Shown here one piece after another: positions 25,050 to 33,491 of a stretch of 64,000 nt of DNA. Under the pieces are notes generated by a model that saw nothing but the letters and a program-made list of their open reading frames with translations, had not been told where the DNA came from and did not search any database. This DNA is from Mycolicibacterium austroafricanum (GTDB lineage: Bacteria; Actinomycetota; Actinomycetes; Mycobacteriales; Mycobacteriaceae). The first letter of the stretch is position 1, and each line of letters begins with the position of its first letter. Position numbers and translations under genes: made by a program. The stretch is taken from assembly GCF_902705885.1 (NCBI RefSeq), contig NZ_CACSIP010000023.1, positions 123,244-187,243 of the forward strand. The letters are read 5' to 3'.

Positions 25050-25913
25050 ATGCCAGGAGTGCAGGATCGCGTCATCGTCGTCACCGGTGCCGGAGGCGGA
25101 CTCGGGCGGGAGTACGCCCTGACGCTCGCCCGCGAGGGCGCCAGCGTCGTCGTCAACGACCTCGGCGGGGCGCGGGACGGCACCGGCTCCGGATCGGCGA
25201 TGGCCGACGAGGTGGTCAAGGAGATCCGAGACGCCGGCGGACGTGCCGTGGCCAACTATGACTCCGTCGCCGAACCCGAGGCCGCAGCCAACATCATCAA
25301 GACCGCGGTCGACGAGTTCGGCAAGGTCGACGGCGTGGTCAGCAACGCGGGCATCCTGCGCGACGGCACCTTCCACAAGATGGAGTTCGGCAGTTGGGAC
25401 TCCGTCATCAAGGTGCACCTCTACGGCGGCTACAACGTGATCCGGGCGGCCTGGCCGCACTTCCGCGAGAACGGCTTCGGCCGCGTCGTCGTCGCCACCT
25501 CTACCAGCGGGTTGTTCGGCAACTTCGGGCAGGCCAACTACGGTGCCGCCAAGCTCGGCCTGGTCGGCATGATCAACACGCTGGCCCAGGAGGGCGCGAA
25601 GTACGACATCAAGGCCAACGCCGTGGCGCCGATCGCGGCCACCCGGATGACGCAGGACATCCTGCCGCCCGAGGTCTTCGAGAAGCTGACCCCGGAGTAC
25701 GTCGCCCCGGTGGTGGCCTACATGTGCACCGAGGAAATGCCCGAGACCGCATCGGTGTTCATTGTCGGCGGCGGCAAGGTGCAGCGGGTCGCGCTGTTCC
25801 AGAACAACGGCGTCACCTTCACCAGCGTGCCCTCGGTGGACGACGTCGCCGGCAAGTGGGGCGAGATCACCGACCTGTCGGCGGCCGAGCGGGCCACCTT
25901 CAGCCTCGGCTGA
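25050..25913 (+). CDS. SDR, 17-beta-HSD type 4-like (Rv0148-like)
   Basis: A 287-residue SDR resembling the dehydrogenase domain of peroxisomal multifunctional enzyme 2: VTGAGGGLGREYAL, VVNDLGG, NAGILRDGTF, catalytic Ser in STSGLFGN and Y-x3-K in YGAAK. Such domains oxidise 3-hydroxyacyl-CoA or related substrates. A strong AGGAAGGAA site precedes ATG 25050. It sits in the ALDH operon, seven bases before the next gene. Confidence 0.92.
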   Translation: MPGVQDRVIVVTGAGGGLGREYALTLAREGASVVVNDLGGARDGTGSGSAMADEVVKEIRDAGGRAVANYDSVAEPEAAANIIKTAVDEFGKVDGVVSNAGILRDGTFHKMEFGSWDSVIKVHLYGGYNVIRAAWPHFRENGFGRVVVATSTSGLFGNFGQANYGAAKLGLVGMINTLAQEGAKYDIKANAVAPIAATRMTQDILPPEVFEKLTPEYVAPVVAYMCTEEMPETASVFIVGGGKVQRVALFQNNGVTFTSVPSVDDVAGKWGEITDLSAAERATFSLG

Positions 25914-25919
25914 CCTCGG

Positions 25920-26885
25920 GTGAAAGCGCTTGTAGCGCAGGAGCTGTCGGGCCCGGCGGGGCTGAACTACGTTGACGTGGACCGCCCGGCTGACGATCCT
26001 GAGAAGGTTGTCATCGACGTGGGCGCCGCGGGCGTCTGCTTCCCGGACCTGTTGCTGCTGCGCGGCGAATACCAGCTGCGCCTGGAGCCACCGTTCATCC
26101 CCGGGATGGAAGTGGCCGGCGTGGTGCGGTCAGCACCCGCGGCGTCGGGATTGACAGTCGGTCAACGGGTGTCGGCATTCACGATGATGGGCGGCTACGC
26201 CGAGCAGGTGGCGGTGGCCCCCGACGCCGTGGTGCCGACCCCCGGTGACCTCGACGACGCCTCCGCGGCTTCGTTGCTGGGCAACTACTACACGATGTAC
26301 TTCGCGCTGCAGCGTCGTGGCGCTCTGCTGCCCGGCGAGACGGTGCTGGTGCTCGGGTCCGGCGGAGGGGTCGGAACCGCGGCGGTCCAGATCGCCAAGG
26401 CGTTGGGCGCCAAGGTCATCGCGATGGTGCACCGGCCGTCGGCGGTCGAGTTCGTCGAGTCGCTCGGCGCCGACGTGGTGCTGCCGCTGACCGACGGATG
26501 GCTGGATACGGTCAAGCAGCACACCGGCGGGCGGGGAGTCGACCTGGTGGTCGACCCGGTCGGCGGGCAGGCTTTTGATGTCGCAGTCCGTGCGATGACC
26601 ACTGAGGGCAGGCTGCTGGTCATCGGATTCGCCGCAGGCGGCATCCCGACGGTGAAGGTGAACCGGCTGCTGCTGCGTAACGTCAGCATCGTGGGCGTCG
26701 GGTGGGGCGAGTTCGTCAACCGCACACCCGGGGCGCAGGCCGAAGTCGGCGCCGGATTGGCCGAGCTCGTCGCAGCCGGGTTGAGACCCCCGGAGCCGGT
26801 GCGCTTCCCGCTGTCCGAAGGGGCCGAGGCGCTGCAGCACCTGGCCGACGGCAAGGTGCACGGCAAGCTGGTACTGGAGCCCTAA
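25920..26885 (+). CDS. NADPH:quinone oxidoreductase-like MDR (Rv0149-like)
   Basis: A 321-residue medium-chain reductase without zinc-site cysteines, of the quinone oxidoreductase group. The nucleotide site LVLGSGGGVGTAAVQIAKALG and the later GGRGVDLVVDPVGG are clear. It starts at GTG 25920 and its stop overlaps the next start (TAATG). Relatives reduce quinones or enoyl thioesters with NADPH. Confidence 0.9.
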   Translation: MKALVAQELSGPAGLNYVDVDRPADDPEKVVIDVGAAGVCFPDLLLLRGEYQLRLEPPFIPGMEVAGVVRSAPAASGLTVGQRVSAFTMMGGYAEQVAVAPDAVVPTPGDLDDASAASLLGNYYTMYFALQRRGALLPGETVLVLGSGGGVGTAAVQIAKALGAKVIAMVHRPSAVEFVESLGADVVLPLTDGWLDTVKQHTGGRGVDLVVDPVGGQAFDVAVRAMTTEGRLLVIGFAAGGIPTVKVNRLLLRNVSIVGVGWGEFVNRTPGAQAEVGAGLAELVAAGLRPPEPVRFPLSEGAEALQHLADGKVHGKLVLEP

Positions 26886-27589
26886 TGCAGGTCCGTGCAC
26901 TAGCGTTCGACGTGTTCGGCACGGTCGTGGACTGGCGCACCAGCATCGTGGGTGAGCTCGAGGAGTTCGGCCGTAACCACGGGGTGGAAGCGGACTGGCA
27001 GTGCTTCGCCGACGACTGGCGCGCGGGCTATGCCCCCGCGATGGATCTGGTGCGTAGCGGCGAGCTTCCGTGGACGCGGATCGACGACCTGCACCGCCGT
27101 ATCCTCGACGAGTTGCTCCTAGGCGCGGGGATCACGGCGATCAGCGACGACGACGTCGACGACCTCAATCGCGCATGGCACCGGTTGGATCCTTGGCCCG
27201 ACGCCGTGGCCGGCCTCACCCGGTTGAAGGAACGGTTCGTCGTCACCACGCTCTCGAACGGCAACGTCTCGCTGCTGGTGAACATGGCCAAGCGCGCCGC
27301 GCTGCCGTGGGATTGTGTGCTGTCGGCGGAGATCTTCGGGCACTACAAGCCCGACCGCGAGGCCTACCTCGGCACGGCGGCCCTTCTCGATGTCGCACCC
27401 GATGAGCTCATGCTGGTCGCGGCACACCCCGGCGACCTCCGCGCCGCCGCGGACGCGGGGTTGCGCACGGCGTTCGTCTTCCGGCCGGCCGAGCACGGCC
27501 CGGAGCGCACGCTGCGCAAACCCGACGACGCCGAATTCGACTTCATGGCAGACGATTTCCTCCACCTCGCCGACCAGTTGGGCGCGTGA
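26885..27589 (+). CDS. Haloacid dehalogenase-like hydrolase (type II)
   Basis: A 234-residue HAD hydrolase. Motif I AFDVFGTVVDW gives the nucleophile Asp9; the type II 2-haloacid dehalogenase pattern continues with VTTLSNGN and FGHYKPDREAYLG. It is joined to the previous gene by TAATG. The real substrate may be a phosphate ester or a haloacid; motif similarity favours the dehalogenase branch but does not prove it. Confidence 0.87.
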   Translation: MQVRALAFDVFGTVVDWRTSIVGELEEFGRNHGVEADWQCFADDWRAGYAPAMDLVRSGELPWTRIDDLHRRILDELLLGAGITAISDDDVDDLNRAWHRLDPWPDAVAGLTRLKERFVVTTLSNGNVSLLVNMAKRAALPWDCVLSAEIFGHYKPDREAYLGTAALLDVAPDELMLVAAHPGDLRAAADAGLRTAFVFRPAEHGPERTLRKPDDAEFDFMADDFLHLADQLGA

Positions 27590-27612
27590 GCCGTCGGCGT
27601 ACCGTGGACGGT

Positions 27613-28350
27613 ATGAGTGCCAACACCACCGTGTCCCCCGCCCTGCGGATGGCGGAGCAGTTGCTCGTCGACCCGCCGCAGAATCCCGATGTCAGCAGGG
27701 GGTATCTCGACCTGCTGGGTGAACGATCCGCCGAGACCGGGGACCGCAACACCGGGGCGATCCAGGCGCTGTGGGCGTCGCGGCTGGGCTCGCTGTTCTA
27801 CGACAACGCCCAGACCGTCGTCCGCCGCCTGATGACGGCGTGGCAGGAGCCCACCGAATGGCTCAACCTGCCGGTCGGCGGCACCGCCCTCGACGTCGGC
27901 AGCGGCCCCGGCAACGTCACCTCGGCACTCGGCCGTGCGGTCGGGCCCGGCGGGCTCGCGCTCGGTGTGGACATCTCCGAGCCCATGCTGGCGCGCGCCG
28001 TACGCGCCGAGGGCGGTCCGAACGTCGGCTTCCTGCGGGCCGATGCCCAGCGCTTGCCGTTCCGCGACGAATCCTTCGATGCGGTGGTCTCGATCGCGAT
28101 GCTGCAGCTGATCCCGGACCCGTCGGTGGCAGTCGCGGAGATGGTGCGGGTGCTGCGGGCCGGTCGGCGCATGGCCGTCATGGTGCCGACCGCCGGGCCG
28201 GCGGCAGCCGCACTGCGCTACCTGCCGAACGCGGGTGCCCACGTCTTCGGCGACGACGAACTCGGTGATGCGTTCGAGCGCCTCGGCCTGGTCAGCGTCC
28301 GGACCAAGAACGTCGGCACCATCCAGTGGGTGCGCGGCAAGAAGGCGTGA
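27613..28350 (+). CDS. Class I SAM-dependent methyltransferase
   Basis: A 245-residue methyltransferase. Motif I is ALDVGSGPGNV, with GVDISEPML, then DAQRLPFRDESFDAVVSI typical of the UbiE/methyltransf_11 group. ATG 27613 follows GGACGG; a GTG at 27586, overlapping the HAD stop, would add nine residues. It is probably the last gene of the ALDH operon. The substrate is unknown. Confidence 0.87.
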   Translation: MSANTTVSPALRMAEQLLVDPPQNPDVSRGYLDLLGERSAETGDRNTGAIQALWASRLGSLFYDNAQTVVRRLMTAWQEPTEWLNLPVGGTALDVGSGPGNVTSALGRAVGPGGLALGVDISEPMLARAVRAEGGPNVGFLRADAQRLPFRDESFDAVVSIAMLQLIPDPSVAVAEMVRVLRAGRRMAVMVPTAGPAAAALRYLPNAGAHVFGDDELGDAFERLGLVSVRTKNVGTIQWVRGKKA

Positions 28351-28393
28351 GCGGAGGCCCCGGTGACCTCGGCGACCCCGTAGTGTCGCGGGC

Positions 28394-28879
28394 GTGAGCA
28401 CCGGGGGCCTCGTACTCGTCGCGCTGGCGATCGCCGTCGGCCTGGCCGGCATCATCCTGCCCGTCCTGCCCGGCGCGTTCCTGGTGATCGCCGCCATCGG
28501 CGTGTGGGCGTTCGTCGAGGGCGGCGTGGTGGCGTGGGTGACGTTCGGCATCGCGGCGGCCGTGTTCGCCGCGGCCGAGGTCATCAAGTACACCTGGCCG
28601 GTCAAACGGATGCGGCGGGCCGAGGTCCGGACGTCGGTGCTGGTGGTCGGCGCGATCGCCGGTTTCGTCGGGTTCTTCGTCATCCCTGTCATCGGGCTGC
28701 TGATCGGCTTCGTCGCCGGCGTGTTCGCCGCCGAGTTGGCGATACGTCGCGACCTGGTCAGGGCGTGGGCGTCCACCGTGCATGCCGTCAAGGGCGTCGC
28801 GCTGTCGATCGGGGTGGAGCTGGCCGGAGCGTTACTGGCCACGGTCGCGTGGGTGGTCGGGGTGTTCCTGACGGTCTAA
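28394..28879 (+). CDS. DUF456-family membrane protein
   Basis: A 161-residue protein with about four to five hydrophobic helices. GIILPVLPGAFLVIAAI and the glycine-rich FVGFFVIPVIGLLIGFVAG are the DUF456 pattern. It starts at GTG 28394. No function is established for the family. It converges on the phosphatase gene, with a degenerate palindromic repeat between them. Confidence 0.85.
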   Translation: MSTGGLVLVALAIAVGLAGIILPVLPGAFLVIAAIGVWAFVEGGVVAWVTFGIAAAVFAAAEVIKYTWPVKRMRRAEVRTSVLVVGAIAGFVGFFVIPVIGLLIGFVAGVFAAELAIRRDLVRAWASTVHAVKGVALSIGVELAGALLATVAWVVGVFLTV

Positions 28880-28890
28880 CCAGTCGCCGA

Positions 28891-28943
28891 GCGTGTCGAT
28901 GTTGTACACAAAGCCCGAGTGAGCCGTGCAACAACTGCCCCCT
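28891..28943. repeat. 53-base palindromic repeat family, degenerate copy
   Basis: The centre GTACACAAAGCCCGAGTGAG matches the middle of the copies at 33421 and 60150, while the outer arms have decayed. It lies between two convergent genes, as do the other copies. Confidence 0.55.
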
Positions 28944-28952
28944 GGGCGAGGG

Positions 28953-29753
28953 CTAGCCGCGCAGGGCTTCCCGCAGCCGTCGGACGTCCTCGTCAGTGAG
29001 CCCGGATGCGTCCAGATAGCCACGCAACGAACCGAATTCGTCGTCCAGCGTGCGGCGCGCAGTGTCTAGGTATTCCTCGCGCACCCCTAGCACCGCCTCG
29101 GTCAGCCGCGCCTCGGCCAGCTCCATCACCTCGGGCATCTCCGCCGCCCGCGCGCGGATCGTTGCCAGGATGCTCTCCCGCAACTGCGGCACGGCGACGT
29201 TGCTGCGCAGATAGTCGGCCATGATCGCGTCACGGTCGACCCCGGCGGCCTCGAGGACGACGGCGATGGTGAACCCGGTGCGGTCCTTGCCGGCGAAGCA
29301 GTGCGCCAGTACCCGCCGGTCCGTTCCGAGCAGTGTCACCACCCGGTGCACGGCTTGACGCGCCAGCGGGGCGGCGGCGATGCGGCTGTACTCCTCGGTC
29401 ATGTATCGCGCCGCGGCGGCGGGGACGGACTCGCCGTCGGGCTTTTCGGTCATCATCCGCTTGAACGCCTGCTCGTGCGGCGCCTCGTCGTCGGACGCGG
29501 TGGTCTCGATGAACGGCAGGTGGTGAATGTCCACCCCGGCAGGCACCAGCCCGGCGCCGTGCCTTTCGAGTTCGCGCAGGGTCCGCAGATCGGCGACGTC
29601 GGTCACGCCGAAACCGGCCAGTGTGGCCCGGCCTGCCTCGTCGAGCTTGGACAACTCACTGGCGCGGAAGAACCGGCCGGGCGCGATGCCGGCGTGCTCG
29701 GAGACGTCGCGGAAGTTCCACGCCCCCGACAGTTCGGTTCCGACGGAGGCCAC
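28953..29753 (-). CDS. ptbB: Protein-tyrosine phosphatase (PtbB/PtpB-like)
   Basis: A 266-residue phosphatase of the tyrosine/serine (PtpB, LipA-like) family, with N-terminal GAWNFRDVSEHAG and the P-loop HCFAGKDRTG carrying the catalytic Cys and Arg. In M. tuberculosis PtpB is a secreted phosphatase acting on host targets and phosphoinositides; here a house role is equally possible. GTG 29753 overlaps the fadE2 stop (TAGTG), so the pair is translationally coupled, as with Rv0154c-Rv0153c. Longer readings run through the fadE2 repeat out of frame and are rejected. Confidence 0.9.
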   Translation of the reverse strand: MASVGTELSGAWNFRDVSEHAGIAPGRFFRASELSKLDEAGRATLAGFGVTDVADLRTLRELERHGAGLVPAGVDIHHLPFIETTASDDEAPHEQAFKRMMTEKPDGESVPAAAARYMTEEYSRIAAAPLARQAVHRVVTLLGTDRRVLAHCFAGKDRTGFTIAVVLEAAGVDRDAIMADYLRSNVAVPQLRESILATIRARAAEMPEVMELAEARLTEAVLGVREEYLDTARRTLDDEFGSLRGYLDASGLTDEDVRRLREALRG

Positions 29754-31057
29754 TAGCTCGTCACCGCCGGGCCCGATTGGCGGTTCACCGCCGGGCCCGA
29801 TTGGCGGTTCACCGCCGGGCCCGATTGGCGGTTCACCGCCGCCGCGAACGCGGACTTCTCCCCTCCGAGTTCGGCCCGGGCGATGGTCCGCATGTGCACC
29901 TCGTCGGGTCCGTCGAACAACCGCATCGCGCGGTGCCACGCGTACAGCCGGGCCAGCGGGAAGTCGTCGCTGACGCCGGCGCCGCCGTGCACCTGGATGG
30001 CGCGGTCGATCACGTCGCACGCCATCTGCGGCGCGATCGCCTTGATCTGGGCGACCTGCTTCTGCGCTTCCCTGCTCTTGTTGCCGTGCTGATCGATGGT
30101 CCATGCGGCCTTGTGGCAGAGCAGCCGGGCCTGGTCGATCTGGTTGCGCGACAACGCGATCTGCTGTTGCACCATCCCCTGCTCGGCCAACGGCTTGCCG
30201 AACGCGATGCGCTTCTGCACCCGGTCGATCATCAACGCCAGCGCCCGCTCGGCGACGCCGATCGCCCGCATGCAGTGGTGGATGCGGCCCGGCCCCAGCC
30301 GCGCCTGGGCGATCGCGAAGCCACCGCCCTCCTCACCCAGCAGGTTGGACACCGGCACCCGCACGTTGTCGAACGAGATCTCGCAGTGCCCGTGCTGGTC
30401 CTGCCAGCCGAACACCGGCAGCGACCTCTCGATCGTGACGCCAGGGGTGTCGACGGGCACCAGGATCATCGACTGCTGCTGATGGCTGGCCGCATCCGGG
30501 TTGGTGCGGCCCATCACGATCATGATCGTGCAGCGCGGGTCGGCGACCCCGGTGATCCACCACTTGCGGCCGTTGATCACGTAGTCGTCACCGTCGCGCA
30601 GCATGGTGGTCTGGATGTTGCGGGCGTCGCTGGAGGCCACCGCGGGCTCCGTCATCGCGAAGGCACTGCGGATCTCACCGGCAAGCAGCGGCTCCAGCCA
30701 CTGCTTGCGCTGCTCGTCGTTGGCGAACAGGTGCAGCGTCTCCATGTTGCCGGTGTCGGGTGCCGCGCAGTTGAGCACCTCGGGCGCGATGTCACCGCTC
30801 CACCCGGACAGTTCGGCCAGCGGCGCGTACTCCAGGTTGCTCAGCCCCGACTCCGACGGCAGGAACAGGTTCCACAGCCCCTGCTCCTTGGCGAGCTTCT
30901 TGAGCTCCTCGACCACCGGGGGCACGGTGTGATCGTCGGGACCCTTCTCGTGCCGGTAAGCCTCGTACGATGCCTCGGCGGGGAACACGTGCTCGGTCAT
31001 GAAGGAGGTCAGCCGGTCGTGGTAGTCCTGGCCTTTGGCTGACATCGCGAAATCCAT
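29753..31057 (-). CDS. fadE2: Acyl-CoA dehydrogenase FadE2 with a repeat tail
   Basis: A 434-residue acyl-CoA dehydrogenase, which introduces the first double bond in fatty acyl-CoA oxidation using FAD. Family motifs are FAMTEPAVASSDARN, WWITG, IAFGKPLAEQ and the C-terminal QVHGGAGVSDDFPLARLYAWHR. The last about 30 residues are three copies of VNRQSGPA followed by VTS, encoded by a 24-base tandem repeat (29760-29831) that keeps frame. This tail is not part of the enzyme fold. ATG 31057 begins MDFAMSAK; upstream extension is unsupported. It is coupled to ptbB. Confidence 0.92.
   Translation of the reverse strand: MDFAMSAKGQDYHDRLTSFMTEHVFPAEASYEAYRHEKGPDDHTVPPVVEELKKLAKEQGLWNLFLPSESGLSNLEYAPLAELSGWSGDIAPEVLNCAAPDTGNMETLHLFANDEQRKQWLEPLLAGEIRSAFAMTEPAVASSDARNIQTTMLRDGDDYVINGRKWWITGVADPRCTIMIVMGRTNPDAASHQQQSMILVPVDTPGVTIERSLPVFGWQDQHGHCEISFDNVRVPVSNLLGEEGGGFAIAQARLGPGRIHHCMRAIGVAERALALMIDRVQKRIAFGKPLAEQGMVQQQIALSRNQIDQARLLCHKAAWTIDQHGNKSREAQKQVAQIKAIAPQMACDVIDRAIQVHGGAGVSDDFPLARLYAWHRAMRLFDGPDEVHMRTIARAELGGEKSAFAAAVNRQSGPAVNRQSGPAVNRQSGPAVTS
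29760..29840. repeat. 24-base tandem repeat, three copies plus a partial
   Basis: Three near-identical 24-base units (29760-29783, 29784-29807, 29808-29831) and nine bases of a fourth. Each unit encodes the eight residues AVNRQSGP on the minus strand at the end of fadE2. Because the unit is a multiple of three, copy-number changes would only lengthen or shorten the tail. Confidence 0.95.
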
Positions 31058-31084
31058 GACCGCCACGATATGACACGCGGTGAA

Positions 31085-31122
31085 AATGGCCCTCTCCGGA
31101 TCGTCATCCGAGGAGGGCCATT
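31085..31122 (-). terminator. Intrinsic terminator after the small secreted protein
   Basis: Two 17-base arms (31085-31101 and 31106-31122) pair at 15 of 17 positions around the loop CGTC. Read on the minus strand the hairpin is followed by TTTTCA. It lies 18 bases beyond the stop of the 31141-31365 gene. Confidence 0.75.
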
Positions 31123-31140
31123 GTCGAGGGCTGCCGGCGA

Positions 31141-31365
31141 TCAGCCCAGGAACGGGTTGTGGTGGTAGTTGCCGTGGCGGTAGTGCGAGGTCGGCCACTG
31201 CGGCGGGTTTGCCTTGGTGTCCGGGGTCGCCACGATGGCGGTGTGTCCGCTGGTGGTTGTGGTGTTGACCTCGGCGCCGGCCGTGCCTGCCAGGCCGAGC
31301 GCCGCCCCACCGATGATGCCCGCCGAGAGAAGGGGCAGGGCCAGGTAACGGGTGATCGTCTTCAT
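31141..31365 (-). CDS. Small secreted peptide with a His-rich C-terminus
   Basis: A 74-residue protein with a signal peptide (KTITRY, then a hydrophobic core LALPLLSAGIIGGAALGL, cleavage near AGA). The mature part is about 42 residues and ends in a tail with four histidines within ten residues (HYRHGNYHHN). ATG 31365 has AGAGGA six bases upstream; ATG 31371 would directly abut it. It has its own intrinsic terminator and is divergent from the two-component system. The function is unknown; the His cluster suggests metal binding. Confidence 0.75.
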   Translation of the reverse strand: MKTITRYLALPLLSAGIIGGAALGLAGTAGAEVNTTTTSGHTAIVATPDTKANPPQWPTSHYRHGNYHHNPFLG

Positions 31366-31552
31366 TGTCATTCCTCTGTGCTGGTTGCTTTTTCGGGTTC
31401 GTCCGCCGGTTGTTTCGGCGATGTACAAAGAATGCCCTGGTGGGCGGCTCACGTCTGTCCGCCTGCCGGTGGACGCACCGGGTGAAACCGGCGTCCTCCA
31501 ATCGGGGGATAGCGCGCGGGCGCTGTGCGAAGCTGATCGCCATGGGGGGACG

Positions 31553-32194
31553 GTGACCGGCGACAAGGTGCGGGTGGTGGTCGGCGACGACCACCCGATG
31601 TTCCGCGAAGGCGTGGTCCGTGCGTTGCAGTCGAGTGGGTCGGTCGAGGTGGTCGCCGAGGCCGACGACGGGACGGCCGCCCTGGCCGCGATCCGCGAGC
31701 ACCACCCGCAGGTGGCCCTGCTGGACTACCGGATGCCGGGTCTGGACGGAGCCGAGGTCGCGGCTGCGGTGCAGCGAGACCAGTTGCCCACCCGGGTGTT
31801 GCTGATCTCCGCGCACGACGAGTCGGCGATCGTCTACAAGGCGCTGCAGGAGGGTGCGGCGGGATTTCTGCCGAAGGAGTCGACTCGCTCGGAACTGGTC
31901 GCCGCGGTGCTGGACTGCGCGAAGGGCCGCGACGTCATCGCCCCCGGTCTGGCCGCAGGTCTCGCCGGTGAGATCCGGCGGCGCGCCGAGCCCGAGGGGC
32001 CGGTGTTGAGTCCCCGCGAGCGGGAGGTGCTGGTGTTGATCGCCGGCGGCAGCAGCATTCCCGCGATGGCCAAGGAGCTGTTCCTCGCCCCGTCCACGGT
32101 CAAGACCCACGTGCAGCGCCTCTACGAGAAGCTCGGGGTCAGCGACCGGGCCGCTGCCGTCGCCGAGGCGATGCGGCGCAAACTGCTGGACTAG
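31553..32194 (+). CDS. Two-component response regulator (NarL/LuxR type)
   Basis: A 213-residue regulator. The receiver has the acidic pair Asp12-Asp13, the phospho-acceptor Asp58 (LLDYRMPG) and the late Lys in FLPKES. The C-terminal LuxR helix-turn-helix reads LSPREREVLVLIAGG then STVKTHVQRLYEKLGV. GTG 31553 follows a GGGGGGA site; the longer frame upstream is not receiver-like. The histidine kinase starts two bases after its stop codon. Confidence 0.92.
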   Translation: MTGDKVRVVVGDDHPMFREGVVRALQSSGSVEVVAEADDGTAALAAIREHHPQVALLDYRMPGLDGAEVAAAVQRDQLPTRVLLISAHDESAIVYKALQEGAAGFLPKESTRSELVAAVLDCAKGRDVIAPGLAAGLAGEIRRRAEPEGPVLSPREREVLVLIAGGSSIPAMAKELFLAPSTVKTHVQRLYEKLGVSDRAAAVAEAMRRKLLD

Positions 32195-32195
32195 C

Positions 32196-33395
32196 GTGAC
32201 CGGCCTCCTGGGACGACTCGCCGATTACCGCGATTTCCTTGCGGCCGAACCCGTTCGCGTCGCGGCAGCGATGCGGTTGCCGCTGATCGGCCTCATCGCG
32301 ACGCTGGTGTGGATCTGGGAGGTCGACCACTGGCTGCCTGGGCTCTACGTGGTGATCCTCGGCAGCTACGCGGTCGCGGCGTCGGTGTGGCTGGTCGCGG
32401 TGCTGCGCAGCCCCGTTCCCCGCTGGGCGGGCTGGGTCTCGACCGGCGTCGACCTCACCGTCATCGTCTCGCTGTGCATGGTCTCCGGCGGTGCGACCGC
32501 GGCGCTGCTCCCGGTGTTCTTCCTGCTGCCGATCTCGGTGGCGTTCCAGGACCGGCCGGCATTGACGGCGCTCATCGGGGGCGTCACCGCATTCGGTTAC
32601 CTCGCGGTGTGGATCTTCTACTCCAAGCGCGACGACCGCATGGGTCTGCCCAACATGGTCTACACCCACTTCGGCTTCATGGTGTGGCTGGCGGTGGCGA
32701 CGACGGCGCTGTGCTTCGTGTTGGCCCGTCGCGCGGAACGACTCAGGGCACTGCAACAGATGCGACTGCAGCTGGTGTCGGAGGCGATGCAGTCCGACGA
32801 GCAACGCAATCGCGAGGTCGCCGAGCATCTGCACGACGGCCCGCTGCAGACCCTGCTGGCGGCCCGCCTGGAACTCGACGAGGCCCGCGAGCGCAACCCG
32901 GACCCGGCGCTGGACATGGTGTACGCCGCGTTGCAGGAGACCGCCACCGGCCTGCGGTCGACGGTGACCCAGCTGCACCCGCAGGTGCTCGCGCAGCTGG
33001 GGCTGACGGCCGGGGTGCGGGAGTTGTTGCGGCAGTTCCAGACCCGCTACGACATCGAGGTGATCGCCGAACTCGAGGAGGTCGGCAAGCCGGCGAGCCA
33101 ATCGCTGATGTACCGGGCCGTCCGCGAACTGCTCACCAACGTCGGAAAGCACGCCGGCGCGAGCAGGGTGCGGGTCGACCTGCGGCGCCTCGGGGATCGG
33201 GTGGTGCTGACGCTCGGCGACGACGGCTGCGGGTTCGACCCGGCCATCGTCGGGAAGTCGTTGGCGGAGGGGCACATCGGGCTGGGCTCACTGCTGGCAC
33301 GCTTCGATGCCATGGGTGGCTCGATGCGTATCTCGACGGACGTCGGCTACGGCACCCAGGTGACGGTCACGTCACCGCCCGAATCCGACGACTGA
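32196..33395 (+). CDS. Membrane histidine kinase (NarL-partner type)
   Basis: A 399-residue sensor kinase. Five or six membrane helices fill the first about 180 residues with little extracellular sequence, so it may sense the membrane or a small molecule within it. The dimerisation helix AEHLHDGPLQ carries the phospho-His213; the ATP domain has ELLTNVGKHAGA (N box) and GDDGCGFD (G box). It is paired with the response regulator just upstream. A palindromic repeat follows the stop. Confidence 0.9.
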   Translation: MTGLLGRLADYRDFLAAEPVRVAAAMRLPLIGLIATLVWIWEVDHWLPGLYVVILGSYAVAASVWLVAVLRSPVPRWAGWVSTGVDLTVIVSLCMVSGGATAALLPVFFLLPISVAFQDRPALTALIGGVTAFGYLAVWIFYSKRDDRMGLPNMVYTHFGFMVWLAVATTALCFVLARRAERLRALQQMRLQLVSEAMQSDEQRNREVAEHLHDGPLQTLLAARLELDEARERNPDPALDMVYAALQETATGLRSTVTQLHPQVLAQLGLTAGVRELLRQFQTRYDIEVIAELEEVGKPASQSLMYRAVRELLTNVGKHAGASRVRVDLRRLGDRVVLTLGDDGCGFDPAIVGKSLAEGHIGLGSLLARFDAMGGSMRISTDVGYGTQVTVTSPPESDD

Positions 33396-33420
33396 GTCAC
33401 CCTCGAAGCGCAGGGCTGAC

Positions 33421-33473
33421 GCATCCACGTTTTGCACACGAAGCGCGAGTAACTCGCTACAAAAAGTGGATGC
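33421..33473. repeat. 53-base palindromic repeat family, copy 2
   Basis: GCATCCACGTTTTG at the left pairs with the right end at 13 of 14 positions. An inner perfect palindrome GCGAGT-A-ACTCGC sits at 33445-33457. The same 53-base layout recurs at 60150-60202. It lies between convergent genes (kinase and pntB). Confidence 0.85.
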
Positions 33474-33491
33474 GTGGCACGGGCCCGCCGA

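Noticed and set aside
29754..30104. Extension of the phosphatase gene through the fadE2 repeat
   Set aside because: This is the repeat read out of frame (GGEPPIGP units); no in-frame start is needed because GTG 29753 is coupled to the fadE2 stop.
31058..32110. Long minus-strand extension of fadE2 beyond ATG 31057
   Set aside because: It would run through the His-rich peptide gene and antisense to the response regulator, and acyl-CoA dehydrogenase similarity begins at MDFAMSAK.
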